From positions 806,001 to 870,000 of the forward strand of contig JAVHNS010000009.1 in the NCBI GenBank assembly GCA_036872755.1: a stretch of DNA of 64,000 nt, in the 5' to 3' direction. Every line of letters starts with the position of its first letter. Positions within the stretch are counted from its first letter, which is position 1. This DNA comes from Orbilia blumenaviensis (Eukaryota; Ascomycota; Orbiliomycetes; Orbiliales; Orbiliaceae). This document shows positions 47,540-59,379 of this stretch, piece by piece. Position numbers and translations under genes: made by a program. Under the pieces are notes generated by a model that ran no database searches, had not been told where the DNA came from, and worked only from the letters and a program-made list of their open reading frames with translations.

Positions 47540-48194
47540 GGGTGAGCAAGAGACGGCGACTCTCGTTTTAATCCCATTGGCATACAATACAATAATTTCC
47601 CGGAAAAAACGAGGTTCTAACCCTCGGAAGATGCTACAAAGACGTCAGCATTTTGGCTGGGAAAGTGACAGTCAGGCCGGTAAGGATGGAAAGGCCCCGG
47701 TAAGATGGCGCTCGGCCTTTGAATCACACCTACATAAGTATATATCTATATAACTGAATGGAAGGGCTAAACCTCGGAACTGCCGCCTTGTATATATAAC
47801 CCAGAATTCCCTTGTCCCTCAGCGAACCTCCACGACTATAGATGGCTCCAACATTTCCGTACCAATTACGAATTCAGTGCAAGCATCCAACGAAGATGAA
47901 TTAGATTTTCAAAACGCCAAAAGCTATGTGAACATGAAACCAAAGCCAACCGTGCATGCACGGTTTCTACGATGATACAGAAATTGGTGAATCCTATATG
48001 CAAGGATTCCCCATGAGAGGTAAAAAGAACGCCGTGTGCACCCAATAAAAGTGCAACCTTGATCTCCATATATAAACTATTGAGCCCCAACATCCAATAC
48101 CAACTCCCACAAAAAAACGAAAACAAAGTAGGCACCTCAACTCTCGGCTTCTTATCAAGTCTTCGAATCCGTATTTAGATATTGTGGTATAGGG
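47540..48194. other. 3' flanks of convergent FYV7 and PEP7 genes
   Basis: 655 nt, no supported gene. The 89-codon frame at 47866-48135 (-) has no domain and lies in the expected PEP7 3' UTR. Confidence 0.55.
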
Positions 48195-50660
48195 CTACCA
48201 CACCGGATTCCGTTTCTCGAAGTCCTTAACCTGACCCTCCACTTTCTCAATCTCCTTATCCAGCTCACCAAGACTCTGCGCCAGCGCTCCGATTTCTTCA
48301 AACTTTCGATTTGCCTTTGCACTAGCAATCATCTCGCCTACTAAGAACTTTTGCTCTTGCAACACTGCCAATTGTTCCTTTAAAAGCTTCTCTTCAGCAT
48401 CAACCTCGGGATTACTGCTCACAACGCTGCTTGCATCATCCACAATACTCGCAGGCGATCCCAATCCCTTGTGATGCCCGTTCCCGAGTCTCCCAGATTT
48501 AGTTTGCTTCAGTATCTTTGGCAAAGCCTTAAGCGGGAACATATGGGTTTGTAGAAACTCGACGGAGTACATATATATAGACCGTTGAAGCTGTTGCTGG
48601 GTCGGGTTGTCTGCCGGGAGGTTCACAATCCGTTTTGCTGCGGTATCATATTGTGTAAAAGCATCGAGGAGGCGTTTACGCGTCTTCGAGGCTTCGGACC
48701 GCTGTTGCGGGGTCGGGGGTTTACTTGAGTCTCTATTATTACCAAAAGAATGATTAATGTCGATCTCAAGGCGAATGCCTAAACTGTTGATTTGAGTAAC
48801 TTACTGTAATGATACCAATAGCTTTTGGAATCGGGGGAGCATAGTAATAATACCCTTTTCGAACTGAACCATAGTCTAAATAACTTTGTTAGTAACGTAG
48901 ACCTTTATCCGACCCGAATAATTAAGTGCTCACCTCATAGCTCTTTTGATCCGGCGGTTTTCTTGCAACCTCGTCCTTGAAGTCCCTTTTACTGAACAGT
49001 ATACCGGTGCACTCTCTACAAATTCTGACGTCCAGAGCCACCTCGCCCATCTTCTCGTTAAATGTCTTCCCTGCGCCAACATTTACATTGACATTCAGCC
49101 CCACCTCATTGGAACACCCTGTCCTAGTGTCGCCACAGACTACTTTCCCGCATAACCGGCAATGATGTTTCCGTAACGAAAAATTCGTAAAAGTTTGTTT
49201 ACAAAACGGGCAATTCGGTACTTTGGCATCGTCCTCCCAATTCACGACAGTTTGTTCCAGCAGTTTCCGTTGATTCCGCAGACCATTAAGATTGACAGGC
49301 CATAGTTTTGAGGTGCTCTGTTGTTGCAGATTTAGATTTTCAGCAGCAGTAGGATCCGTTAGGACCTGGGTCAATTTTGTCAACCGTTTATCCAACCGTG
49401 AAGTCTCAAGATGTTGTTTGTCAACATTCTTCTGACGAAGGGACTTGAAATCCGAGGTGTGATCCCTAACGAAGCCTAAATTTCCGTTAGCACAGCAATA
49501 GGTTTAGGTAAGAGCATAGCATACACACCTTTATGGTCTAGATAACCGTCTCTTGACACATAGCAGCTCTCGCAAACCCTACACCAAGCACCCCTAACCG
49601 GTTCATGGAGCGCGGCTCGTGACAGTTTGATTTGATACATAGTATGCTCTTCACAAAAAAGCTTACCGCATTTTCTACCTTTGTGTAAGACGAAAGCTCA
49701 GCCCTCATGTTCCCACAGTAAAATTCCAAATATTCAAAAAGCGGGGGAAGGTTGATTATACCGACAGTTCACGATGCCATTACTACTACCCAGCAGCTTC
49801 CCACAAACAGGTTCAGTGCATAGATCCCTATTCCCCGGCTTCTGCCAATACTGCCTTGTTACAAATTCTTCCGGATCTCTCTCCTGTTTTATTACGGGGG
49901 GTGTAATGGTGGCTATGCTTGTGGTGGATGCAGCCGATGCTATGCTGGGAGCCGGTGTTACCGGCTGTACCGTCGGTTGGAAATTATCGTTCGATTCGAA
50001 AACATCCAAGCCTTTTAGTTTCTGGTTGATCAATGCCACCGGCTGGAATTGTTTCGCTTTAAGCAGGTTCTTTTGGAACCATGATGATATATCGTCCTTT
50101 TCGACTTCCTCAACTTCTTTGTGTTCGTCGTCTAGATGACGATTGAGTTGAAGGAGGGTGACCTATGGTTTTCGGCCGATTTCAAATAAGTATTGATTAC
50201 TTAAGTAGCATCTTTCGCGTACTAGGAACAGGGCCGAGTTTTCGCAGGACTATAAGCTGTATCATACCATATCCGTACCACAGATAGGACATATCATCCT
50301 CTCCGGGTTCTCTGTCTCCCCAGAGTACCGCCCCATCCCACCGCCTCCAACGGCCAGTCCATTCCCAGAGCCATTTCCAACAGGTGTAGAATAACCACTA
50401 ATACTGGTACTATCCTGCCGTCTATGTCCGCTACCGTGAACCCCGGCTCCAGTAATTATACCAAAGGAGCTTTGCGAGGCATATGAAGCGGAGCTTTCGG
50501 ATGGAGAAACAGCTAAGCCGGGACGGTGGGCGAGAGCCGGCGAAAGAACCGTGCGATTCGGAATGGGCCGGCCGAGGACGCGACCGCCGGGTTTAGGACG
50601 GGCGGGAGAGGTAGTGGCGGTGTTGGACGAGGGGGATCGGGATGGAGGGTGGTGGTTCAT
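48195..50660 (-). CDS. PEP7: Endosomal FYVE protein Pep7/Vac1, 696 aa
   Basis: Six exons: 50268-50660, 49762-50162, 49529-49674, 48934-49475, 48805-48875 and 48195-48732 (697 codons). The N-terminus is Ser/Pro-rich. A C2H2 finger, CPICGTDMVTLLQLNRHL, is built across the first junction. A first FYVE-like zinc module has CGKLL...CRKCGKLFCEEHT...CRVCESCY. A canonical FYVE domain follows, with CPFCKQTF, RKHHCRLCGKVVC and RICRECTG; the R(K)HHCR block binds PtdIns3P. The C-terminal part is helical/coiled and includes NPTQQQLQ and EKLLKEQLAVLQEQKF. Pep7/Vac1 links PtdIns3P, Rab5 (Vps21) and the Sec1 protein Vps45 in Golgi-to-endosome fusion. Each splice junction restores a Cys-containing finger, so the model is firm. 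Confidence 0.93.
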
Positions 50661-51137
50661 CGTGTAGTGGCTTTTACCACCATCACCCGAGCTTTCCGAA
50701 TTTCTAGATCGATAGTGAAGCTATGAAAAATGGTGAAGGCATGGAGGATCTTAAAAAGACGGAGATGTAGGTAAGTCAGGGAAAAGGGGTTTTTAAAGCG
50801 ACTGTTGGACTGGCGATGAAGGCTAGTTTTAGGGAATGGTGGCTGCAGGAGGGATGGAGGATTAGATGAGATAATGGCGGGCCTTGTTTGAGCCGGTTTC
50901 CTTTCATGGCCGCCCAGCTGCGCCACAACACAGGATTCTGCTCAAATCCAACAAGGCGGCAGTCTCAAGCCGAGGTTCAGGGATCTGAAATCCAGCGGCA
51001 ATACGCTTGGAGATGTCAAGACATGGCTGATATGCTCGATTGCTTCAAGATGGCCCTTCTTGATAGCTTATTATATATGGTACCTAAGTACCTAGGTAGT
51101 ATACAATCCACATACTCATACATTGTCATATCATACA
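50661..51137. other. PEP7 promoter and BMS1 3' flank
   Basis: 477 nt between two minus-strand genes. Contains TACCTAAGTACCTAGGTA at 51081-51098. No gene. Confidence 0.55.
51081..51098. repeat. TACCTAAGTACCTAGGTA spacer motif
   Basis: Two near-palindromic units in tandem, sharing the core TACCTA(G/A)GTA. Related copies lie at about 1752-1766, 25501-25513, 26931-26943, 35724-35740 and 55771-55780. All are in non-coding sequence except the last, which is in the first intron of PBI2. Confidence 0.75.
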
Positions 51138-54100
51138 TCACTCATCATCTCCTCCCCTTTGTCTTCTTCTCTTACTCTTACTAACCTGTCCACCCTCATC
51201 ATCACCCTTCCTCTTCCTCCCTTCCTTCTTCCAAAACTCTTTCCCTTCTCTCTTCTCTCTCGCCTCTTTCATTTCCATATTCTCCGCAACCTTCGCTCTA
51301 TATACCTTCCTCTTCTCCTCTTTCTTCTCCCGCCTCTTGTCCACCTTTTCGTTGCGCATAGTCTGCAGCTTCTGCAACAGATCCCTCGCCTTCTTCTCCT
51401 CCCCGCCCAAAACCACAGCTCGTTTTTGCATATAGGTTTCCTTCTTCTGCGGCTTCATAGCATGGATTTGAGATTTGAACGGAAGCTCTGCCTGAATTGC
51501 TTTTGGTACCCGGAGAGGGTTGAAGTGCCTTGTTTGCCGCTCGATTTTCTATACCATCGTTAGTGACTTTATTAATAATCCGAAATATAACTCAAAGTCA
51601 ATAATATAACATACCTTATACTTGGAGTCCTTTAACAATGGTGTCGCCACCCCTTCTTCAGCTCGAACCTGACCTGTCAACCTCATAGCCTTCCACCCAT
51701 CTTCTCCCAGCAAGTTCGTCATAGGATTATAAAACTTCTTCGGTTTGACCGGATACCACGCTCTCAGGAACACGATATCGCTCATCAATATCTTGTCCTC
51801 AAAAGTAGCTCTGAAATGTCCTTCTGGTTTACTCAGAGCTCGTTTAATCTGACCTCTGATACCGGAAACGGTCCGGATTCCTGCTCCCTCAAACTTCGCA
51901 ACTTCAAGGGATGATGTAAACATATCCTTAATAAACGCTGTGTTCTTGAAAATCTTTTGTGGGTACCCTGTCAACTTGAGCTTCTTCACGATTTCTGTGC
52001 CTTCATCGACATTAAGAACCACACCAGTGGCAGAAATTCTGAACCCGGGGTTTTCGTTCGAGACACTGTTCACGCAGCAGAAACCGGTATTAGGCGCGAT
52101 CAGAGGGCCATAAAACGTTCCTGTGCAGTGCATATGCTCGGGCGTATACTTGAGCATCCTATTCCTTGTCCGGGAGTCACTCAAAGAGTAGATTGGGATG
52201 CTCTGGAATCGCCTCCAGCCAAGACTAAAGATCAACGGGTTGTTTGTTTTTAAGATCCGCTTATGCCATCTATGTCTCTTTATTCGCACTTGTAGGAACC
52301 CAAATCGATCTTCTGTAGGCGTAAGGCCACCGACAAGAATTGGTTGCTTTGGATCAAAATGCTGGACGAATTCGCAGGGAACACCGGAGAGGACGATCCG
52401 AGCATATGTCCCGGGGCGGAAACCTTCGATCCGCACACGAGTGTTTAGATCCAAATCTTCCAGTTCAGCCTTGTTGACGTCCTGTTGTTTGGTGAGTTTG
52501 GCTTTTTGTGCTTCGTACCATTCATCCTCGCCGAATTCCTCCTTGTCCTCCTGGCCGAGCTGGCCTTCGTCGGCTTCTTCTTCGAAGCGAAGCTTTAGTT
52601 CTTCTTTCTTGCGGGCGTTTTTCTCTCTTTCTTGTTCAATAGTGAGTTTTTCTTCAGGTTCGTCGGGTTTATCTGCCGGGCCAGCCTTCTCTCCGGTTTC
52701 CAAATCCTCGAATTCACCGTCGCCCTCATCAGAGCCGAACCCTGAGAAGTCGTCGTCATCCATGTCATCGTCTTCCCCATCCTCGCCTCTCTCTTGCTCG
52801 TCAAGAAGATTAGCAGTAATGAATCGTCGTCGCAGGTCCTCCATATCGGCCTCGGTTTCCTTCCACTTCTTTTCTAGGGCCTCAATGTCATAACTGGGCA
52901 TGCCACGGTCGACTGCTGCGGGAGTTTCCTCGCCTACATCCTTCGCCTTCTTGAAGAAATCATCCTCGTCGGCCTCTTCCTCCTCTTCCTCCTCCTCTTC
53001 AATCGTCTCTCCGCGCCAGAGCTTTGCGACATTCGACAGGCTGACATTCTCGTCATAAAGCAATTTTCCAAGCTCCTTTATGTTCTTTTTCTTATTCTTC
53101 GAGCTATTCTTGAACATCTCAACAGCTCTGTCTGTGAGGTTCTGTTTCCAGCGTGCGTTTCCGTCTTCATCCTCCATATCCGAATCAGCGTCTTCGTCTT
53201 CATCAGAGGGAAGCTCCTCGTCGTCAAATGATTGGTCGGATACATCGGAAACGGAGCCAATATCAGAGTCGCTATCCGCAAATGCAATATCCTCTTCACC
53301 ACCTTCAGAGTTATTTAAGGAGGCGAATTTCTTTTGCAGCTTGACACCATTATCGCCCGACATATCTTCTGCATCCGAATCCTCGTCACTATCGCCATCT
53401 TCCTCTTCTTCCCCGTCGAGGTCTTCTCCGTCTTCATCTTCATCATCCCCACTTTCGAACCCCTCATCATCTTCGTCGCCATTTGTCATAGCTCGTCCAG
53501 ATCGCTTAGTCTTTCGCCCAACGTCGCCAGATTCATCGGTATTCCTGATTAATGCGCCGTTGCTGAACAGCCGAATACCACCATCCTGGTCCTGTGCGGT
53601 TCCCTGACCCAGCAGATTCTGCCTTCCTTGCAACCCAACGACCAATCTCTCTCCCACATCCCTCTCGCCTGCTTCCTCACCATCGCCCTCTTCGCCATTG
53701 TTGAAGTTACTAGTTTTCACATCAATATAAACGGCGTCTTTATCCACCAATACACCACCAACATCACTCATTGGGGCAAACAGCAGTTTCTGCTTATCTC
53801 CTAGCCTTCTCCTCTTGGACCCTTCCTTCCCTTCCATCCTCTGAACAGCCTGGGGTGTCGGACATGGATCTGCCAGCCCTTCTACACTGGATACATGTAA
53901 ATCTCCCACACCGGGAATGTGTACTCTCCCGTCCACCGCTGGGAAATTGGTCCCTCGGAGGTACCCATACACCGCCACAGTCCTATCCGCATTCTCGTCC
54001 TCCTCAATGACGGCAGGGTCCGTAAGATCTACCATACGATCCGCAAGCATATACGGATGAGTATTTCTCCAGATAATCGGCCTCGGATTCTTCATTACAC

Positions 54101-54998
54101 TAATAAACCTCGATAAGTTCAAGATCTCCCGATCCGGGTATCTACCATTCATGACTCCGCTCAAGTAGAATAGCTTTGCACCATGGTAAAGCTCACTCCA
54201 AAACCTATGTTTTAGCCTCTTCTTCGCAGTTTGAAGAGTTGCGGGCGAGCGGAATAGGTCGAGGTGCGTGAGGATTCCGAATATGTTGGATGGCATGCCG
54301 TGACAGGACATGATGTTTAAGAACTCCATTGTCTCCATTTCGAAACCGAAGTTGCCGTCAATGAGGAGGAGGACGATGTCCGCGATTTTGGCGGTATCGA
54401 TCATGGATGGTAAAGAGGGGTTGCATTCTAGGAAGGTCAAACGACGCTTTTTAGAGGTCACAACGGTTATAGGGCCAGCGATGGACGTCAAGGTATGTTT
54501 TGTATAGCGACGGACGAGTGACTTGATGAGTGTTGTTTTGCCAGTCTAGTATTGACCGTTAGATCTCCTCGTAAATGGGTTCTGGTGAAACATAGGTACT
54601 TATGTAACGTACGCCAGGAGGTCCAACAACGGCGACAATTATTGGTGGCGCTTCCTCGGGAAGACGGTCCACGAGAGGGACATGGAGTTTCCGCTCTTTG
54701 ATCTATCCAAGCAAACCAATTAATACCGTTAGAACCATACCACAGAATCGCACAGCATAGATAATAGGATAGAATGGTATAGCCATACATCATGACTTCT
54801 TTTCGCCTGCTTTGCGAGCTTCCCGGGGTTTGCAAACGCGAAAGCCTTTGGATTAGGTCCTGGCGAAGATGTTAGCTTTGTGCTCTTTCGAACTTGACGA
54901 TTGAGAGCTGAAAAATCCTATATCGTACCACCGGTATGTTTACTCTTCTTCTTTCCCTTTGTTTTGGAAGCACGATGGGGGGTATTCGCCTGATCCAT
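51138..54998 (-). CDS. BMS1: Ribosome biogenesis GTPase Bms1, 1,190 aa
   Basis: Exons 54929-54998, 54789-54859, 54613-54702, 51615-54545 and 51138-51548 (1,191 codons, close to yeast Bms1). The N-terminus is basic ([10 protein letters not shown]) then [16 protein letters not shown]. The P-loop GPPGTGKTTL is split by intron 3 between GPPG and TGKTT. The GTPase core follows with [21 protein letters not shown] and [10 protein letters not shown] very acidic Glu/Asp-rich middle (about 420-740) precedes the C-terminal AARP2-like domain, with [16 protein letters not shown] and [22 protein letters not shown]. The tail is Lys/Arg-rich. Bms1 acts with Rcl1 in the small-subunit processome at early pre-rRNA cleavages, in the nucleolus. 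The identification is secure. Confidence 0.96.
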
Positions 54999-55746
54999 CG
55001 TATCGGTCGACTAGTCAGTCAGTCGAGACTGCGAAGTCGTAGAAGTAGACAAGAAAAAAAGTTTCGTCAAGTATGTGCTCTGTCGCAGAAAAAAAAAAAC
55101 CATCTGCGGCTCAAACCCAATCTCAAAAAAACACGACCGGGGATCTTCACTGCCAAGACATTATTTGCCAAGACTGATGGGAGGAAACAACACAAAAGAG
55201 CAACCACTTTCCGACGCAAAGCGAGTGGGCATGTTCGGTCGAGTCACGTCGAGATTCGGATCCAAATGCGGGCGGAACCAGGCCAGGCCAGTCGACAGCT
55301 GAATTAAAGGGCGGGAGGGGACAACCTAATCCAAACCCGTCAAAAGGACATGTGAGCTAGCCTAGACAACAAGTACTCAGCTGTAAATGTTGGCGTCGTA
55401 CCCCTCTATTGTGGTGCAATTGGCGGGGGGTTTCTTCCCTGTACGTCATCCGCAGGAAGGTAAGGCGGGCAAGCAAGGCCAGACGGGACCAATACAGAGC
55501 TGGTATTCCTGCCGCTGGCTTGGTTTCTAATAAGCAGCTAAGAATGCTTCTCGGATCAGCGTGCAAATGAGAAAGTATAAAGGCCCAGAGAGTTCCTTCA
55601 TCTAACCCGGGTCCGATTCCTCGATATTTCATCTTACATACACCCGCTGTTCTATTACATATTATCATCGGAGTTTTTTCAGATTGTTTCCACTGCTTAG
55701 ATTCACTAGTTTACGTTATCATTATCATACTACTAGACACGCCAAA
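54999..55746. other. Divergent promoter, BMS1 and PBI2
   Basis: About 750 nt. Open frames here are antisense to, or upstream of, BMS1 and have no domain. No other element is recognised. Confidence 0.55.
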
Positions 55747-56326
55747 ATGCCTACCACCTACATCGTAAGTTACCTAAGTACCCGGCACTCGGCAATACTG
55801 CTTAAAAGTTAGTATAGTGGGGTTCAACACTGACTTGGCGGGGTACTTCTAGATCACTGTCAAGAAGGGCGAAAGCAAGGACGAGTAAGAACCAGCTGCC
55901 CTTTCTACATATATATCGAACTATCGTGTATTTCCAATGCATACATGGGCTTTTGAGATCAGATATATCATATATATCACCAGGCCGTATATATAACCGC
56001 CTCGTATATCGAGGATGTAGTTGCCCAAAATTTCTAACCTGTCGCATCAACATTGCAGAGTCAAGGAGCACGTCGAGCAGAGCGGCGGAAAGATCACTCA
56101 CGACTACACTCTTATTCATGCCTTTGCGTACGTATCCCCGAACTTAACCTAAAGACGTCTTTTGTGCCCAGGAAAAAACCCGAGTTTATACATCTATGAT
56201 CAAAACATATGCTAACGAACAAAAACGCAAAACAGAGCGGAATTCCCAGATGATGCCGTCACAACCTTCCAAGACCATCCCAAAGTCGAGGCCTGGGAGA
56301 GGGACCAAGTAGTTACAACCCAGTAG
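55747..56326 (+). CDS. PBI2: Pbi2-type proteinase B inhibitor (I9 family), 69 aa
   Basis: Too short per exon for a frame search. Exons 55747-55764, 55853-55884, 56059-56127 and 56236-56326 sum to exactly 70 codons. The protein begins MPTTYI-ITVKKGESKDE, then VKEHVEQSGGKITHDYTLI, and ends DQVVTTQ. This matches fungal proteinase inhibitor I9 proteins related to yeast Pbi2, which inhibit the vacuolar subtilisin Prb1 and help in vacuole fusion. The fold mimics a subtilase propeptide and the conserved C-terminal residues occupy the protease active site. There is no signal peptide, so the protein is cytosolic. Introns (88, 174 and 108 nt) make up more than half of the gene. The first exon encodes only six residues. 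Confidence 0.9.
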
Positions 56327-57542
56327 ACCAACCTCCCTTGGATGAGCAGCATCAGTTCACAGTGGTTAGTAGTTTCGGTTAGATAGACCCTACCGTTTCT
56401 TTTGTACCACCATCCCATGTCATATGTCATCACACTCGTCAGATAGCTAGCTAGAAATCGAAGGAGGAGATTTGAATGAGATGTTAGTACCTTTTTTCTC
56501 TCTCTCTCTCTATGTGTGATTCAATCGTGGGTAGCACAAAAGCACGACAAGGCAATTTATAGATGCTCTGCATGATCACTATGATACCTTTGCGTACCAC
56601 CTTATCACATATTTCACACAAATACATACAATTACTTGCGAAGCAGTCTATGTCCCGGATGATGTGCACGTGCCAAATACCCTACTCGCTTGGCATCGTC
56701 TCCAAATCCTGCTCCAAACGAAACGAGGAATAGTATGTACTTAGGTCCATTTACTTCTTCAGCAGCTCAGCACACCGAGTAACATATAAAATATTTGAGT
56801 TATAGATTCCCAATTCCTCAAGTTACCTAACTAAAAGTCATTGGTCGGAGTGCTTAGATCGCGTTTCGAGTCCCAAGGCGTGCCTCAGGCTATAACGTTG
56901 ACGGGCACTGCTCTGCTCTGGTAGCTGCCATGGGAAACTTGAGACCCATTAACTGATCGTAGCCACTCGGAGTACCCCGCAACATGATTAAGTAATTGTG
57001 GCAAGAACAGCTCTAGGACGGCTGCTTCCCATATACTCATTATATCTAGGCTAGGTCTAATTCAATTGAATCCCAAAGCATCGATATCACAGATACCAGT
57101 TAGTGCGGCGAGGATCTAGCCGTTAAAACTGCTCCTAGCCTGAAACACTATCCAGCTGGCCAGCCAGCTACCAGCCTGCCAGCATTGAAGTAGAAGAGCT
57201 GCTTACCAGCCCTGCTCCCTAATAAAGCCAGGTCTGTGGTTGGCTAGAATTCATTTGCTGCCGAACTCCAGCGAGAAATGGTGAGCGGGCAGAAAAAAAA
57301 AGAATTGTGAAAAAAGTGAAAAGTGTGCTCCACCAAAAAAAAAAAAAAAAAAAAAAAAAAATCAAACCTTTTAACCCAACTTTCCCTTCCAAACCCCCCT
57401 CAAACCTTCTTCCCCAAATATTCCTCTCTCGCACAGAACCCCTCTCGAAAGACAAACGAACGCTCACCATCTCTCCCATTTTCACTTCATCCCCTGATCA
57501 TTTACCCTTTCTACGAATCTTTTTCGTCTTCTAACCTTCAAA
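56327..57542. other. Spacer and eIF5A promoter
   Basis: No gene. Contains a (CT)n stretch near 56500-56511, the A27 tract at 57335-57361 and a pyrimidine-rich leader from 57362 to 57540. Confidence 0.55.
57335..57540 (+). promoter_or_regulatory. A27 tract plus C/T-rich leader of eIF5A
   Basis: An uninterrupted run of 27 A (57335-57361) is followed by about 180 nt of C/T-rich sequence directly upstream of the eIF5A start. Poly(dA) tracts exclude nucleosomes and C/T-rich leaders are typical of highly expressed fungal translation genes; applying this here is inference. Confidence 0.5.
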
Positions 57543-58568
57543 ATGGCAGACGATGAGGTGAGTGAACCACTACCCCGCCTTTCGCTGCACCCTGGGCCAG
57601 TGTCCCACCTCACGAGATGCCTGGAATCCTCATCGCAGACTCCACTCCCCGGGCCGTTCCCATTTATTCTTCATCCACATGATACAGCTTATAGATTTAG
57701 CTTCACAATTTTTACAAAGCAAATGTAGCTGACTATTGGTCTTCTTGTCGCTGTGTAGCAACATGAGCACACCTTCGAGCAGTCCGGTTCCGGTGCCTCT
57801 CTCACCTACCCAATGCAATGTTCTGCTTTGAGGTACGAAACTAGTCCTCCTCCTCATCGCCATTAGGACTCGGGTGGAAATATTAATATCTTTGTAGGAA
57901 GAACGGTCACGTCGTCATCAAGGGTCGCCCTTGCAAGGTTCGCCGAGCACATATCATTGACCCCACTATACAGGCGGTCAACACAGAATATTGCATACTA
58001 ACAAAATGGCGAACACCCAGATCGTTGACATGTCTACCTCCAAGACTGGAAAGCACGGTCACGCCAAGGTCCACTTGGTTGCCATCGATATCTTCACTGG
58101 CAAGAAGCTTGAAGATTTGTCCCCATCCACCGTATGTTCACGTCTTGCTATTTTGGTGGTATTCCATACTGATAATAATATTCCAGCACAACATGGATGT
58201 CCCCAACGTCGTTCGTAACGAATACCAGCTCGTAAGTTCAAAATTTTGCAACTAAATATCTTTCCTTTGTTTCTATATTGATATGCCATAATTTTTTTTA
58301 CACCAGATCGATATCGATGACGGTTTCCTCAACCTCATGACCAGCGACGGTGCCACCAAGGACGATGTCAAGCTTCCAGAAAGCGATTTGGGCAAGGAAA
58401 TCCAGAGCCAGTTCGACGACGGAAAGGATCTTAGTAAGTACCATTTCAACACTAACCCGAGCCCTTTGGTGACCCCATCTAATCCCACTCTCACAAATAG
58501 TCATCACCGTTGTCTCCTCCATGGGAGAAGAACAGGCCCTCGCTGTCAAGGAAGCCCCAAAGAACTAA
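57543..58568 (+). CDS. HYP2: Translation factor eIF5A (hypusine-containing), 159 aa
   Basis: Seven exons: 57543-57557, 57759-57832, 57898-57937, 58021-58131, 58187-58231, 58307-58433 and 58501-58568, exactly 160 codons. The start MADDE joins [20 protein letters not shown]. The hypusination loop [12 protein letters not shown] is intact, with the target Lys at 54. The OB-fold domain ends with [21 protein letters not shown]. eIF5A relieves ribosome stalling, notably at proline runs, and needs deoxyhypusine synthase and hydroxylase. Intron 3 starts GTTCGC, an unusual donor, but has a perfect TACTAAC branch site and restores CKIVDMSTS across the junction. Six introns in 480 coding bases is dense for this genome window. 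Confidence 0.96.
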
Positions 58569-59379
58569 ATACTTTGTGATATCACCGCCTTTGTATTTGG
58601 ATTCGCTTTGCATCTTTTGGGGCACTTCTTTCATCTTCAGCTTTTTTTTTTTTACGGAATGGGAACAAAAACTTCTTTCAATATAAGAAACCAGGCTGCT
58701 GTTTTGTATTAGCAGTCCCGTCTTTTCCCTCTTTCTTTTTTTATTGTCACGATTAGGAAGACACGCTCGACAAGTTCTTCGTCTTCGCTTCAACTTCTAC
58801 CCGAACGTCGAAAAAAAGGCCCTAAAATACTCGAAAATCTCGGAAACAGTAATATAGAACGGTGTTTCTCCCGTACGGTCTATATGATATGGCATCCCAC
58901 GATTAACTTTTACCAGGAAGAAGGGAAAAGGGAATTCAAAAGAATATCGGTTATATTCAAACAGGAAAAAGAATAGGAAGGGAAAGAGACAGACAGCTAC
59001 GCGCAATAATGGTTTCCTGCTCTTTCTTTGTAATTCTAGCTCTTTTTTTTTTCTCTAACGGAAGAAAATCCATGAAAGGATACCTTGGTTCCCTTCTCAC
59101 CATCGGGTCTTTTCCTCGTAAAAATTGTAATTCCAAAGGGATGCATACAGAAGTAAATATTGAAATACCGTATTACGAAGCAATGCCCAAGACCCCTAGA
59201 CGGATTGCCAGGGATTAAGCACGTTGATATTATGTCGTGAACCTTGTAAATGGTAATCGATAAGACCCAGACTTCATCCTCCCAAACTCAGCAAACCACA
59301 CAATCTAGAGCTCCCCTCCACCACAAATAGTCCTCGAAAGCCTCCCTAATGAAGCTGAATTCTAGACTCATACTGCATC
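58569..59379. other. eIF5A 3' flank and RRN7 promoter
   Basis: No gene. Short T runs at about 58641, 58737 and 59045. The 69-codon frame at 59009-59218 has no domain. Confidence 0.55.

Noticed and set aside
52198..53607. Long Ser-rich open frames on the + strand (231 and 175 codons)
   Set aside because: They are antisense to the acidic Glu/Asp-rich middle of BMS1; the Ser runs are the mirror of GAG/GAT codons.
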